Assembly (NCBI GenBank): GCA_003453455.1
Contig: DMLG01000095.1
Span: 1 to 6,397 of the forward strand
Direction: 5' to 3'
Length of the DNA: 6,397 nucleotides
Origin: Clostridiales bacterium
GTDB taxonomy: Bacteria; Bacillota; Clostridia; UBA1381
The notes under the pieces are model-generated. The model was not told the DNA's origin. It saw only the letters and a list, made by a program, of their open reading frames with translations, and made no database searches. Within the stretch, counting starts at the first letter, position 1. Every line of letters starts with the position of its first letter. Position numbers and translations under genes: made by a program. Shown here one piece after another: positions 6,128 to 6,397 of this stretch.

Positions 6128-6139
6128 AAGCCGCTTTTT
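6109..6139 (+). terminator. Attenuator terminator upstream of chorismate mutase
   Basis: AAGCGGTTTCC (6109-6119) pairs with GGAAGCCGCTT (6126-6136) as 11 pairs with one G-U, around the loop TTTATG. Five T (6135-6139) and ATAT follow. It is GC-rich relative to its surroundings and typical of intrinsic terminators. It lies between the promoter and the gene it serves, 25 nt before the chorismate mutase ATG, so it makes sense only as a regulated terminator. Confidence 0.88.
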
Positions 6140-6164
6140 ATATAAGAAAAAGGAGAAATTATTT

Positions 6165-6397
6165 ATGAAAGAACTTGAATCCATTCGCGCACAGATAGAA
6201 GAAACAGACAAACAAATTGCCGAACTTTTTGAAAAAAGAATGAATTTTTCAAAAGATGTTGCCCTTTATAAAAAGGAGCACGGTCTATCTGTAAAAGATG
6301 CGCAACGCGAGAAATCTTTGATTGACAAAAACCGCAGCTATATAAAAAATCCCGAAATTGAGGAATACTATGTCGGTTTTCAAAAAAGGATTATGGA
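6165..6397 (+). CDS. Chorismate mutase, AroQ type, N-terminal part (cut by window edge)
   Basis: Chorismate mutase rearranges chorismate to prephenate, the first step shared by phenylalanine and tyrosine synthesis, in the cytoplasm. The 77 visible codons form an all-helical AroQ domain: ELESIRAQIEETDKQIAELFEKRM, then DVALYKKEHG and KDAQREKSL, and the third-helix IEEYYVGFQKRIM. Active-site counterparts of the E. coli enzyme are present: Arg8, Arg25, Lys36, Asp45, Arg48, Glu49 and Gln73. The ATG has AAGGAG 9 nt upstream. The frame is open at the window edge, so it may be a stand-alone mutase (about 90 residues) or the front of a fusion, such as chorismate mutase-prephenate dehydratase (PheA). 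For that reason no gene symbol is given. The leader and terminator upstream suggest control by Phe/Tyr supply. Confidence 0.93.
   Translation, partial: MKELESIRAQIEETDKQIAELFEKRMNFSKDVALYKKEHGLSVKDAQREKSLIDKNRSYIKNPEIEEYYVGFQKRIM

Noticed and set aside
5890..6164. T-box riboswitch upstream of the chorismate mutase gene
   Set aside because: A T-box leader is the usual expectation in Firmicutes, but no T-box core (AGGGTGGNACCGCG-like) is present before the terminator, and the leader instead contains a translated-looking frame.

Overview
The window looks like chromosomal DNA from a low-GC Firmicute, most likely a member of the Clostridia. The evidence is the AT-rich composition with strong AGGAGG-type ribosome binding sites, the tig-clpP-clpX gene order, and the style of the encoded proteins. 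A genus cannot be named from this sequence. There is no sign of mobile elements, tRNA or rRNA genes, or CRISPR.

Layout. From the left edge to about position 5800 every gene lies on the minus strand. A protein-quality-control operon is transcribed right to left: trigger factor (tig, 1253-2584), ClpP protease (630-1223) and the N-terminal half of ClpX (1-614, cut by the window edge). It has a clear promoter in front of tig (2641-2668). Trigger factor handles nascent chains, while ClpX unfolds substrates and feeds them to ClpP. Upstream of tig lie a small calcineurin-like metallophosphoesterase (2710-3411), then a sodium/proline symporter of the PutP type (3491-5020) with its own promoter and a hairpin terminator, then a TetR/AcrR-family repressor (5207-5791).

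The right end is the interesting part. The tetR gene is divergent from a plus-strand unit that ends in a chorismate mutase gene (6165 to the window edge). The two promoters stand back to back, and a 16-bp dyad covers parts of both -35 boxes. The plus-strand promoter is a perfect TTGACA-N17-TATAAT. Between it and the chorismate mutase gene lie about 270 nt holding an unannotated 51-codon reading frame (5922-6077). Residues 34-43 of that frame are nine Tyr/Phe out of ten. A strong intrinsic terminator follows (6109-6139), and an alternative antiterminator pairing (6060-6070 with 6117-6127) overlaps the end of the small frame. This is the arrangement expected of ribosome-mediated transcription attenuation: a Phe/Tyr-sensing leader peptide controlling the enzyme at the Phe/Tyr branch point. 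No T-box motif is visible.

Working model (inference). TetR sets initiation at the divergent promoters. Charging of tRNA-Phe and tRNA-Tyr then decides, through stalling on the leader peptide, whether polymerase reaches the chorismate mutase gene. The main doubt is that the aromatic run is encoded by a T-rich tract just after a hairpin, so part of the aromatic bias could be a by-product of base composition.
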